This document shows, piece after piece, positions 1 through 6,430 of a DNA stretch of 8,560 nt (within the stretch, counting starts at the first letter, position 1; each line of letters opens with the position of its first letter). The notes under the pieces are model-generated. The model had not been told where the DNA came from. It ran no database searches and saw only the letters and a list, made by a program, of their open reading frames with translations. This DNA comes from Nitrospirota bacterium (GTDB taxonomy: Bacteria > Nitrospirota > 9FT-COMBO-42-15 > HDB-SIOI813), in assembly GCA_016214375.1 (NCBI GenBank), contig JACROQ010000125.1, positions 1 to 8,560 of the forward strand, given 5' to 3'. The position numbers were made by a program, and so were the translations under genes.

Positions 1-3
1 CCC

Positions 4-1383
4 TCATGGCTGGATCTCTTCGATCTCCTTAATCCTCTTTAAGACCGCCTCTCTGGCCGTGCCGCCAACTATATTTCGCAGATTCACCCCCCTTTGGGGT
101 GTTAAAATCCGGTACAGATCCTTCTCAAACTTGTTGGAAAATGCCTTCAGCTCGGAAATCCTGAGCGTCTCTATTTTTTTGTTGTTCTCTATGCAGTAGG
201 CTACCATCTTTCCTGTGATCTCATGGGCAGTCCTGAATGGGATCCCCTTTTTGACGAGATAATCTGCGACATCTGTCGCCCACATATAGCCCCTTGCAGC
301 CGCCTCTGCTGTCACATCCTTTCTGACAATCATGCCGGATATGACTGCCGGATAGATCCCCAGGATAGAGATCAGCGTATCGATGCTGTCGAAGAGGGCT
401 TCTTTATCCTCCTGCATATCCCTGTTGTAGGTCAGGGGCAATCCCTTCATGGTGGCCAGAAGTGAGAAGAGATTCCCATAGAGCCTGCCGCTCTTGCCCC
501 TGATCAGCTCCGGCACATCAGGATTTTTCTTCTGCGGCATCATGCTGGAGCCGGTGCAGAACTCATCCGGAAGCTCTATAAAACCAAATTCCCGGCTTGA
601 CCAGAGGATCAGGTCTTCGCTGAGCCTGGACAGGTGCATCCCGAGTATCGCGCAATCCGCAAGGAATTCTATCACGAAATCCCTGTCACTTACAGCATCC
701 ATGCTGTTCTGGGTCACCCTGCTGAAGCCGAGCAGTTCTGCGACATACTCCCTGTCCACCGGGAAAGATGTCCCTGCAATGGCCCCTGATCCCAGGGGCA
801 TGATATTGACTCTTTTCAGTGAATCCAGGAACCTCTCCCTGTCGCGTTCGAGCATCTCCCGGTATGCGAGGAGGTAGTGGGAGAAGAGCACAGGCTGTGC
901 AGGTTGTAAATGGGTATAGCCCGGTATAATGATATCGATATGGGTACGGGCCTTGTCCACGATGGCCTTTTGAAACTTGAATATACAGCCATTCATCTCC
1001 CTGATGATCTCACGGAGATAGAGCTTGAGATCCAGAGCGATCTGGTCATTCCTGCTCCTTGCGGTATGGAGCTTCTCGCCTACAGGGCCTATCTTATCAA
1101 TCAGCCTCTTCTCGATGTTCATAGGGATATCTTCCAATTCTATGGAGAAGAGGAACGCCTCATGTTCTATTGTTCTCCCGATCTCCTCCAGCCCCCGTAG
1201 AATGGTCGCAAGCTCCCCCTTTTTGAGGACGCCTATCTTGCTGAGCATCTTCGCATGGGCGATACTCCCCTCGATGTCATATTTGTAGAGGCGTTTATCA
1301 AAGGATATCGACTCGGTGAATTCTTCGATCCCCTTTTCTGTCGGCCTTGAAAACCTGCCTCCCCAGAGCTTCTTCTTTTCCAT
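4..1383 (-). CDS. argH: Argininosuccinate lyase
   Basis: Cytosolic enzyme of the last arginine step, splitting argininosuccinate into arginine and fumarate. The 459-residue length is normal for this family of the fumarase/aspartase superfamily. Visible motifs are the KLWGGRF N-terminus, HTARSRNDQ at about residues 106-114, THLQPAQP at 157-164 and the signature loop GSSMMPQKKNP at 278-288, which holds the catalytic serine. One oddity is EDIPMNIE at about 84-91: the family normally has His where this protein has Pro87 (codon CCT). The start is supported by a GGAAAGG stretch just upstream of ATG. It is the last arg gene in the window, 158 bp downstream of argG, and the gap holds a nested inverted repeat. 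Product assignment is very secure; full activity is less certain because of the His-to-Pro change. Confidence 0.97.
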   Translation of the reverse strand: MEKKKLWGGRFSRPTEKGIEEFTESISFDKRLYKYDIEGSIAHAKMLSKIGVLKKGELATILRGLEEIGRTIEHEAFLFSIELEDIPMNIEKRLIDKIGPVGEKLHTARSRNDQIALDLKLYLREIIREMNGCIFKFQKAIVDKARTHIDIIIPGYTHLQPAQPVLFSHYLLAYREMLERDRERFLDSLKRVNIMPLGSGAIAGTSFPVDREYVAELLGFSRVTQNSMDAVSDRDFVIEFLADCAILGMHLSRLSEDLILWSSREFGFIELPDEFCTGSSMMPQKKNPDVPELIRGKSGRLYGNLFSLLATMKGLPLTYNRDMQEDKEALFDSIDTLISILGIYPAVISGMIVRKDVTAEAAARGYMWATDVADYLVKKGIPFRTAHEITGKMVAYCIENNKKIETLRISELKAFSNKFEKDLYRILTPQRGVNLRNIVGGTAREAVLKRIKEIEEIQP

Positions 1384-1402
1384 TTTACCTTTCCATTAAG
1401 CA

Positions 1403-1538
1403 AGTTGTAGAAAAAATCGTCTGCATGTCATCCTGAGCGAAGCGAAGGATCTGATCCCCTAAGGGAAAACGACGAGTGTCAGATTCTTCGTCGCCTCCGG
1501 CTCCTCAGAATGACAATGCGCTGGACTTTTTCAGCAGC
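1403..1538. repeat. Nested inverted-repeat element between argG and argH
   Basis: The inner arms are 1427-1455 (begins gtcatcctgagcgaagcg) and 1480-1514 (ends tcctcagaatgac). They are an imperfect inverted repeat whose two arms belong to different sequence variants. Outside them are weaker matching arms, tgtagaaaaaatcgtc on the left and gactttttcagca on the right. The element has the same plan and nearly the same length as the copy at 5081-5214. It starts within a few bases of the argG stop codon and fills most of the gap. Transcribed on the minus strand, the hairpin is followed after about 10 bases by a run of six T (1411-1416), which might cause partial termination before argH. It carries no coding sequence, so a MITE-like or REP-like interspersed repeat is the best description. 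Confidence 0.75.
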
Positions 1539-1541
1539 CTG

Positions 1542-2738
1542 CTATTTTCTTCCTGCCTGCATCTTCAGCCTTAAGGCATTGATCTTTATAAAACCCTCGG
1601 CATCCTTTGGATTGAAGGCTGCCCCCTTCTCGAATGTCGCTATCTCAGGTCTGTACAATGAAACAGACGACCTCCTGCCGGCAATCGTACAGGTTCCTTT
1701 ATAGAGTTTCAGCCGTGCCGTACCGGTCACATTCTCCTGGGAGGTGTCTATGGCAGACTGCAGCATCCTCATCTCAGGGGAGAACCAGTAGCCGTAGTAG
1801 ACGAGTTCTGCATACCTTGGGATCAGGGAATCCCTTAAGTGCATGACCTCACGGTCCATCGTGATTGATTCTACAGCCCGGTGCGCGATGTGGAGGATTG
1901 TCCCGCCGGGGGTTTCATAGACCCCCCTTGACTTGATACCGATGTATCTGTTCTCCACAACATCCACCCTGCCGATCCCATAGGCCCCGCCAATCTTGTT
2001 TAACTCTGACAGGAGTGACGCAGGGGATAGTCTGCGGCCGTTGATCCCCACAGGGACCCCTTTTTCAAAATCAATCTCTAAATGAAGCGGTTCATCAGGG
2101 GCGGCCTCAGGCGAGATAGTGAGCACAAACATATCCTCCGGATAGGCGGTCCATGGGTCTTCAAGCACCCCTCCCTCATAGCTGATATGGAACAGATTGG
2201 CATCACAGCTATAGGGCTTCTCCTTTGTCACAGGGACGTCAATGCCGTGCTTCTTCGCATACTCGATGAGCTCACTCCTGGAGCCAAACTCCCACTCCCT
2301 CCAGGGGGCGATGATCCTCAGGCCGGGTTCAAGCGCCATATAGGTAAACTCAAATCTGACCTGATCGTTTCCCTTCCCGGTAGCCCCGTGGGAGACGGCA
2401 TCGGCCCCTTCGCTCCTTGCCGCCTCGACCTGCTTTTTGGCGATCAGGGGCCGGGCAAGAGAGGTGCCCATCAGGTACACCCCTTCATAGACCGCATTGG
2501 CCTTTAGCGCAGGGAATATGTAGTCACGGACAAACTCCTCCCGCACATCCTCAACGATAGCCTTGCTCGCGCCTGTCTTTAAGGCCTTTTCTTTGATGGC
2601 CTTCAGGTCTTCACTCTGACCCAGATCTGCCACAAAGGCGATGACCTCACAGCCGTACTTCTCTATGAGCCACTGGATGATGACCGATGTATCCAGCCCG
2701 CCGGAATAGGCGAGCACTACCTTTTTTGCCTTGTTCAT
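1542..2738 (-). CDS. argG: Argininosuccinate synthase
   Basis: Cytosolic ligase joining citrulline and aspartate with ATP to give argininosuccinate, AMP and pyrophosphate. The 398-residue protein matches the usual length of about 400. It shows the N-type ATP pyrophosphatase loop YSGGLDTS at residues 11-18, YLMGTSLARP at 88-97 and SHGATGKGNDQ at 116-126, all typical of ArgG. The frame stays open to an upstream ATG at 2762. I chose the ATG at 2738 because MNKAKKVVLAYSGG fits the family N-terminus, a GGAG Shine-Dalgarno lies 8 bases upstream, and the extra 8 codons would run into the intergenic repeat. It sits between argF (141 bp upstream) and argH, and its product is the ArgH substrate. Confidence 0.97.
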   Translation of the reverse strand: MNKAKKVVLAYSGGLDTSVIIQWLIEKYGCEVIAFVADLGQSEDLKAIKEKALKTGASKAIVEDVREEFVRDYIFPALKANAVYEGVYLMGTSLARPLIAKKQVEAARSEGADAVSHGATGKGNDQVRFEFTYMALEPGLRIIAPWREWEFGSRSELIEYAKKHGIDVPVTKEKPYSCDANLFHISYEGGVLEDPWTAYPEDMFVLTISPEAAPDEPLHLEIDFEKGVPVGINGRRLSPASLLSELNKIGGAYGIGRVDVVENRYIGIKSRGVYETPGGTILHIAHRAVESITMDREVMHLRDSLIPRYAELVYYGYWFSPEMRMLQSAIDTSQENVTGTARLKLYKGTCTIAGRRSSVSLYRPEIATFEKGAAFNPKDAEGFIKINALRLKMQAGRK

Positions 2739-2745
2739 TCGAAAA

Positions 2746-2750
2746 TCTCC
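2746..2750 (-). promoter_or_regulatory. Ribosome binding site of argG
   Basis: On the minus strand GGAGA lies 8 bases (counted from GGAG) before the ATG at 2738. It decides the argG start in favour of 2738 over the in-frame ATG at 2762, which lies inside the repeat and has no comparable site. Confidence 0.6.
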
Positions 2751-2757
2751 GTTACCT

Positions 2758-2852
2758 GTCATTCTGAGCCCTTCGACGATGCTCAGGGTAAACTCCGCGA
2801 AGAATCTGACGAACGAAGTGCATCAGACCCTTCGCCTTCGGCTCAGGGTGAC
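2758..2852. repeat. Inverted repeat between argF and argG
   Basis: The ends are gtcattctgag (2758-2768) and ctcagggtgac (2842-2852), which pair with each other apart from two positions. The left half also holds a small hairpin of its own, ctgagc at 2764-2769 pairing with gctcag at 2781-2786. The sequence belongs to the same gtcattctgag...aatctg family as the repeats at 1427-1514 and 5117-5187, but I see no A/T-rich outer arms around this copy. It occupies most of the 141-bp gap and ends before the argG ribosome binding site. No coding potential is visible. Confidence 0.7.
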
Positions 2853-2879
2853 ATTGTCAAAGTAGTTTGTGCCTCGTCA

Positions 2880-3800
2880 TCACCGCATAAGCATCTCTAA
2901 CAATGCCTTCTGCATATGGAGCCTGTTCTCTGCCTGATCAAAGATGACCGACCTGGGCGATTCCATCATCTCTTCTGTAATCTCTTCCCCCCGGTGGGCC
3001 GGGAGACAGTGCATGATGATCGCGTCTTCCTCTGCCCTGTTCATCAACTCCCGGTTTATCTGATATCTCCGGAAGATACCCCTCCGATCCTCCTCTTCCT
3101 TCTCCTGTCCCATGCTGGTCCAGACATCGGTGTAGACCACGTCTGCATCCTTCACGGCCTCAGAAGGTTCCTGCAATATCTCGATACTGGCCCCCGTCTC
3201 CTTTGCCAATATCCCTGCCCTCTCCACGATGGCCTTATCCGGCTCATATCCCCCCGGGGTTGCAATCCTGATCTTCATTCCCATCAAGGCGGCCCCCTCG
3301 ATCAGGGAATGGGCCACGTTGTTTCCATCTCCGATATAGGCCATCCGGATGCCGCAGACCCTCCCTTTCTTCTCAAGGATGGTCAGCAGATCTGAGAGGA
3401 TCTGACAAGGGTGGTGCAGATCCGTAAGGCCGTTGATTACAGGGATCGTTGAATACCTTGCCCACTCCTCGATCATCGGATGATCGTATGTGCGGATTAC
3501 GATGGCATCCAGATATCTTGCGAAGACCTGTGCCGTATCCCGGATATCCTCGCCCCGCCCCATCTGGATCTGGTTGGGAGAGAGGTATATGGAATGTCCG
3601 CCCAATTGAGCAATCGCCACCTCAAAGGATAGCCGTGTCCGTGTGGACTGTTTTTCGAACAAGAGACCCAGGTTCTTCCCTTTGAGGGGGTGGAACTCAA
3701 CCCCGCTCTTCTGCATGGACTTCAGTTCCATGGCCCTGATGAGCAGAGACTCAATCTCTTTTGTGGTGAGGTCACCTATGGACAGGAAATCTCTTTTCAT
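2880..3800 (-). CDS. argF: Ornithine carbamoyltransferase
   Basis: Cytosolic transferase making citrulline and phosphate from ornithine and carbamoyl phosphate. Its 306 residues are normal for the family. The carbamoyl-phosphate motif STRTR is at 52-56 and HPCQ is at 130-133. The ornithine-side motifs are DVWTSMGQE (225-233, the SMG loop) and HCLP (264-267). These distinguish it from aspartate carbamoyltransferase. The ATG directly abuts the argD stop (TAGATG) and no good Shine-Dalgarno is visible in the end of argD, so translation is probably coupled to argD. A repeat-bearing gap follows before argG. Confidence 0.97.
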   Translation of the reverse strand: MKRDFLSIGDLTTKEIESLLIRAMELKSMQKSGVEFHPLKGKNLGLLFEKQSTRTRLSFEVAIAQLGGHSIYLSPNQIQMGRGEDIRDTAQVFARYLDAIVIRTYDHPMIEEWARYSTIPVINGLTDLHHPCQILSDLLTILEKKGRVCGIRMAYIGDGNNVAHSLIEGAALMGMKIRIATPGGYEPDKAIVERAGILAKETGASIEILQEPSEAVKDADVVYTDVWTSMGQEKEEEDRRGIFRRYQINRELMNRAEEDAIIMHCLPAHRGEEITEEMMESPRSVIFDQAENRLHMQKALLEMLMR

Positions 3801-5003
3801 CTATTGGCCCGTGATACTCGAAAAGACTTCAGACAGGATATCCATCAAGGCGTCTATGTCAATTGGATTTATATCTAACGGCGGGAGAAACCTCAATACC
3901 CTTTCCATGGTGCAGTTTATCACCACCCCTTTTTTGATACACTCCTGGACGATGTCGTCCCCTTTTATGCTTAACTCCATCCCGATCAGGAGTCCCTTTC
4001 CCCGTACATTCCTGATGATCTGAGGATACTTCTCCTTAAGGCTATTCAGCTCCTCTGTAAGATATTTTCCCATCCTCCTGCAGTTGTCCAAGAGCATCTC
4101 ATCTTCTGTCAAGGTCTTGATGACCTCTATAGCGGCGGAGCATACCAGCGGGGTGCCGCCGAATGTAGAGGCATGCGTCCCCGGGGTGAATGCCTGGGCA
4201 ATAGGGTCCGTGGCAAGCATCGCCCCGATGGGGAGCCCGTTCCCCAACCCCTTGGCAAGGGTCATGATATCCGGCTCTATCCCCGTGTACTGATAGGCAA
4301 AGAGCCTCCCGGTCCTTCCAAGCCCTGTCTGGACCTCGTCCAGAACCAGGAGTATCCCCTTGGCATCGCAGATCTTCCGCAGGCGTTTCAGGTAGTCCTC
4401 ATCCGGGACATTGACCCCCCCTTCACCCTGGATGGGTTCCACCATGACCGCTGCGGTCTTGTCTGTGATCGCCTTCTCTACCGCGTCGGCGTCGTTATAG
4501 GGGACATAGGAGAACCCCGGAACGAGCGGCTCGAATCCCTTGTGAAACCTCTCCTGGCCGGTGGCTGTGATGGTGGCCAGTGTTCGCCCGTGAAAAGAAT
4601 TATAGGTGGTGATGATCTCATAACGTCCATTCCCCTTATCCTTTGAATATTTCCTGACCAGCTTGATGGCGGCCTCGTTTGCCTCAGCCCCGCTGTTGCA
4701 GAAGAACACCTTGTCTGCAAAGGAATTCTCCACCAGAAGCCTGGCCAGATTAATCTGGGGTTCGGTATAGAACAGATTGGAGGTGTGGACGAGCCTCTGG
4801 GCCTGCTTCTGAAAGGCCACGGTCACCCTCGGATTACAGTGCCCCAGGTTATTTACCGCAAGGCCGCTCACAAAGTCTATGTATTCCCTGCCGTCCCTGT
4901 CATAAATACGATTTCCCCTTCCCTTAACAATCAACAGGGGAAGCCTTTTATAGGTATTCATGATATATTTTTTGGACTCTTCAAGGATATCGTTCACCGT
5001 CAT
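3801..5003 (-). CDS. argD: Acetylornithine aminotransferase
   Basis: PLP-dependent class-III aminotransferase that interconverts N-acetylglutamate semialdehyde and N-acetylornithine, with glutamate as amino donor. It is 400 residues long, as expected. Visible features are NSGAEANEAAIK at 103-114, NSFHGRT near 135-141, the PLP-contacting Asp in VLDEVQTGLGR (Asp222), and the Schiff-base Lys251 in TLAKGLGNG. Class-III relatives such as succinylornithine or GABA aminotransferases look similar, but its place at the head of argD-argF-argG-argH makes acetylornithine the likely substrate. A GGGGGA Shine-Dalgarno lies 7 bases before the ATG. It is the first gene of the arg operon, preceded by a candidate promoter at 5031-5059. 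Confidence 0.95.
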   Translation of the reverse strand: MTVNDILEESKKYIMNTYKRLPLLIVKGRGNRIYDRDGREYIDFVSGLAVNNLGHCNPRVTVAFQKQAQRLVHTSNLFYTEPQINLARLLVENSFADKVFFCNSGAEANEAAIKLVRKYSKDKGNGRYEIITTYNSFHGRTLATITATGQERFHKGFEPLVPGFSYVPYNDADAVEKAITDKTAAVMVEPIQGEGGVNVPDEDYLKRLRKICDAKGILLVLDEVQTGLGRTGRLFAYQYTGIEPDIMTLAKGLGNGLPIGAMLATDPIAQAFTPGTHASTFGGTPLVCSAAIEVIKTLTEDEMLLDNCRRMGKYLTEELNSLKEKYPQIIRNVRGKGLLIGMELSIKGDDIVQECIKKGVVINCTMERVLRFLPPLDINPIDIDALMDILSEVFSSITGQ

Positions 5004-5028
5004 CCGAAAATCCCCCAGACTAAAGACT

Positions 5029-5045
5029 CATTCATAACATGAATG
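5029..5045. promoter_or_regulatory. Palindrome overlapping argD promoter, possible operator
   Basis: CATTCATAACATGAATG is a perfect inverted repeat with 7-base arms and a 3-base spacer. It covers the proposed -10 box of the argD promoter, where a bound repressor would block transcription. The half-sites are those of an ArgR ARG box (TGAAT and ATTCA) but in the opposite order, so it does not match the classical consensus. Regulation by an arginine-responsive repressor is inference. Confidence 0.4.
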
Positions 5046-5059
5046 GCTTAGAAAATCAA
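5031..5059 (-). promoter_or_regulatory. Candidate sigma-70 promoter of argDFGH
   Basis: On the minus strand a TTGATT -35 (5054-5059) and a TATGAA -10 (5031-5036) are separated by exactly 17 bases, each matching 4 of 6 consensus positions. The predicted start of transcription near 5024 would give a short leader of about 20 bases that includes the argD Shine-Dalgarno. It lies in the only large gap upstream of the arg genes, between the efflux block and argD. Confidence 0.45.
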
Positions 5060-5080
5060 CGAAAAAGATAAAATAAGGTA

Positions 5081-5214
5081 TGATGAACTCGTAAAAAGTC
5101 GCCAGAAGCACCATTTGTCATTCTGAGCAAAGCGAAGAATCTGATAAAACAATGGGTGATCAGACCCTTCGCTTCGCTCAGGGTGACATCTGAGGACTTT
5201 TTACGAATTCATCA
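5081..5214. repeat. Nested inverted-repeat (MITE-like) element upstream of argD
   Basis: The outer arms tgatgaactcgtaaaaagtc (5081-5100) and its inverse at 5195-5214 match at 19 of 20 positions. The inner arms at 5117-5145 and 5159-5187 (29 bases each) match at 24 of 29 positions, separated by 13 bases. The whole is about 134 bp with no coding sequence. Relative to the arg promoter it lies just upstream of the -35. Relative to the efflux block it lies about 65 bp past the permease stop, so a transcript from that block would fold it into a large hairpin and might end there, although no textbook stem-plus-T-run terminator is present. The 65 bases between 5215 and 5279 are AT-rich and hold nothing I recognise. 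Confidence 0.8.
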
Positions 5215-5279
5215 GGTGTTAATGAGTATAGTTATTTTTTTGATGGTGGATTAGGGGAAATGTCCGGTTTTAAGATGTC

Positions 5280-5663
5280 CTACTCATACCTCAACGCATC
5301 TATAGGCTCAAGCAGTGAGGCCTTGTAAGCAGGATAAAATCCGAAGAATATTCCTACCAGACCGGAGAAGCCGAAGGCGAGGAGGATTGAGGATGACGAC
5401 ACGACTGTGGGCCAGCCTGCAAGACTGGATAGTATGCTTGAACCGGAGACACCGATGATGATGCCTGTGATGCCGCCGATTAATGATAGTGTGAGGGCCT
5501 CCAGAATGAACTGGAGTCTTATGTCCCATGTCTTTGCACCAACAGCCATCCTTATCCCTATCTCTCTTGTCCTTTCAGTAACAGATACGAGCATGATGTT
5601 CATAATCCCTATTCCACCAACGAGAAGAGAAACAGAGGCTATGATCCCAAGGAGCAAAGTCAT
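5280..5663 (-). CDS. MacB/FtsX-type ABC permease, C-terminal part of split gene
   Basis: This is the C-terminal FtsX-like domain of a MacB permease. A first membrane segment begins MTLLLGIIASVSLLVGGIGI, followed by the conserved NIMLVSVTERTREIGIRMAVGA loop region, two further membrane segments (about residues 50-76 and 88-112) and the usual IDALRYE-type ending. It has no TM1 or periplasmic domain of its own. Those are encoded by the gene at 5660-6430, whose stop overlaps this ATG as ATGA. An AGAGG sequence 8 bases before the ATG (5672-5676) could allow coupled reinitiation. Compared with intact MacB permeases of about 400 residues, the two parts total 383 and lack the segment leading into TM2. 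This could be half of a pseudogene, a true split subunit or a sequence error. Confidence 0.8.
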   Translation of the reverse strand: MTLLLGIIASVSLLVGGIGIMNIMLVSVTERTREIGIRMAVGAKTWDIRLQFILEALTLSLIGGITGIIIGVSGSSILSSLAGWPTVVSSSSILLAFGFSGLVGIFFGFYPAYKASLLEPIDALRYE

Positions 5664-6430
5664 GAATGGTGCCTCTGCTTGAGCAGGTTATTTACCTGTT
5701 CTTCTGCAGACCCCAGGTCCCCTGTGCTTTTTGCCTGTACCATGATGATCCGCACCATTCCCGGAAAAGACGTCCCAAAAAGCCTCTTCTGTGCCGTTGT
5801 CACGGGGATATATAGGGTATCGTCCTGGTCCTGGCCATTGGGTGTCTGGCCCTTGACGGCAAGGACGCCTATCACTGTAAATGGCACCTTCTTGATCCTG
5901 ATAATATGACCCACAGGGTCTTCATCCCCGAAAAGGTTGTCTACAACGGTCTTTCCCAAAAGGGTTACTTTTGCAGCGCTTCTGACATCCTGCACGGTAA
6001 ATGACCTGCCGGCGGTAAGCGACCAGTCCCTTACAATCAGCATACCCGGTGTCGTTCCTATCACCCCTGTTGACCAGTTCTGATGGCCATAAATAACCTG
6101 GGCAACCCCGTTTAGAACAGGAGCTGCTTCTGCTACAGCAGGGCATTCTTTCACAATGGCCTCTGCATCTCCCATGCTAAGCGTGGGTTGTGTGCCTGCG
6201 CCCATTCGTGCCCCTCCTGATGTAGTTGCCCCGGGAAGTACCATGAGGAGGTTGCTTCCCATACTTGAGATCTGCTCTGCTATCTTCCTGCTCGCCCCTG
6301 TGCCTACAGCGAGCATGGCAATAACAGCGCTGACTCCGATAATAATCCCGAGCATGGTAAGGGCTGAACGTACCTTATTCACCATAAGCGCCCTGAATGA
6401 TATTTTTATTGTGGAAGGTATGTTAATCAT
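5660..6430 (-). CDS. MacB-type ABC permease, N-terminal part of split gene
   Basis: N-terminal part of an inner-membrane MacB permease, 256 residues. A cytoplasmic start leads into TM1 at about 24-44 (typical SALTMLGIIIGVSAVIAML), followed by a MacB_PCD periplasmic domain including AGRSFT, VTLLGKTVVDNLFG and EQVNNLLKQRHH. In family members this last motif is followed by roughly 25-30 residues ahead of TM2; here the frame stops two codons later (Ser, then TGA). The remaining three membrane segments are in another frame at 5280-5663. The start overlaps the ATPase stop as ATGA and has a strong AGGAGG ribosome site 10 bases upstream (6441-6446). In an intact exporter this subunit would pair with the ATPase at 6427-7119 and the MacA-like adaptor. 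Confidence 0.85.
   Translation of the reverse strand: MINIPSTIKISFRALMVNKVRSALTMLGIIIGVSAVIAMLAVGTGASRKIAEQISSMGSNLLMVLPGATTSGGARMGAGTQPTLSMGDAEAIVKECPAVAEAAPVLNGVAQVIYGHQNWSTGVIGTTPGMLIVRDWSLTAGRSFTVQDVRSAAKVTLLGKTVVDNLFGDEDPVGHIIRIKKVPFTVIGVLAVKGQTPNGQDQDDTLYIPVTTAQKRLFGTSFPGMVRIIMVQAKSTGDLGSAEEQVNNLLKQRHHS

Noticed and set aside
2082..2507. Open plus-strand frame of 141 codons
   Set aside because: It lies wholly inside argG on the other strand, has no recognisable domain, and the argG frame is fully conserved across it.
2739..2762. Upstream in-frame ATG giving a longer ArgG
   Set aside because: The added 8 residues lie in the intergenic repeat and do not resemble ArgG N-termini, while the ATG at 2738 has a good Shine-Dalgarno.
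2832..2860. TTGACA on the minus strand as an argG promoter
   Set aside because: TTGACA at 2855-2860 is perfect, but the sequence 17 bases on is AGGCGA, with no acceptable -10.
2916..3395. Open plus-strand frame of 159 codons
   Set aside because: It is antisense to argF with biased composition (many His, Pro and Leu) that reflects the codons of the opposite strand; no domain is visible.
4173..4646. Open plus-strand frame of 157 codons
   Set aside because: It is antisense to argD, with no ribosome site or recognisable motif.
5029..5045. Classical ArgR ARG box
   Set aside because: The consensus needs TGAAT followed by ATTCA with about four A/T bases between; here the halves are in the opposite order. 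It is kept only as a generic palindrome.
1403..5214. CRISPR array or attachment sites from the repeated gtcattctgag units
   Set aside because: The units are inverted, variable, far apart and separated by genes, with no regular spacers, cas genes or integrase.
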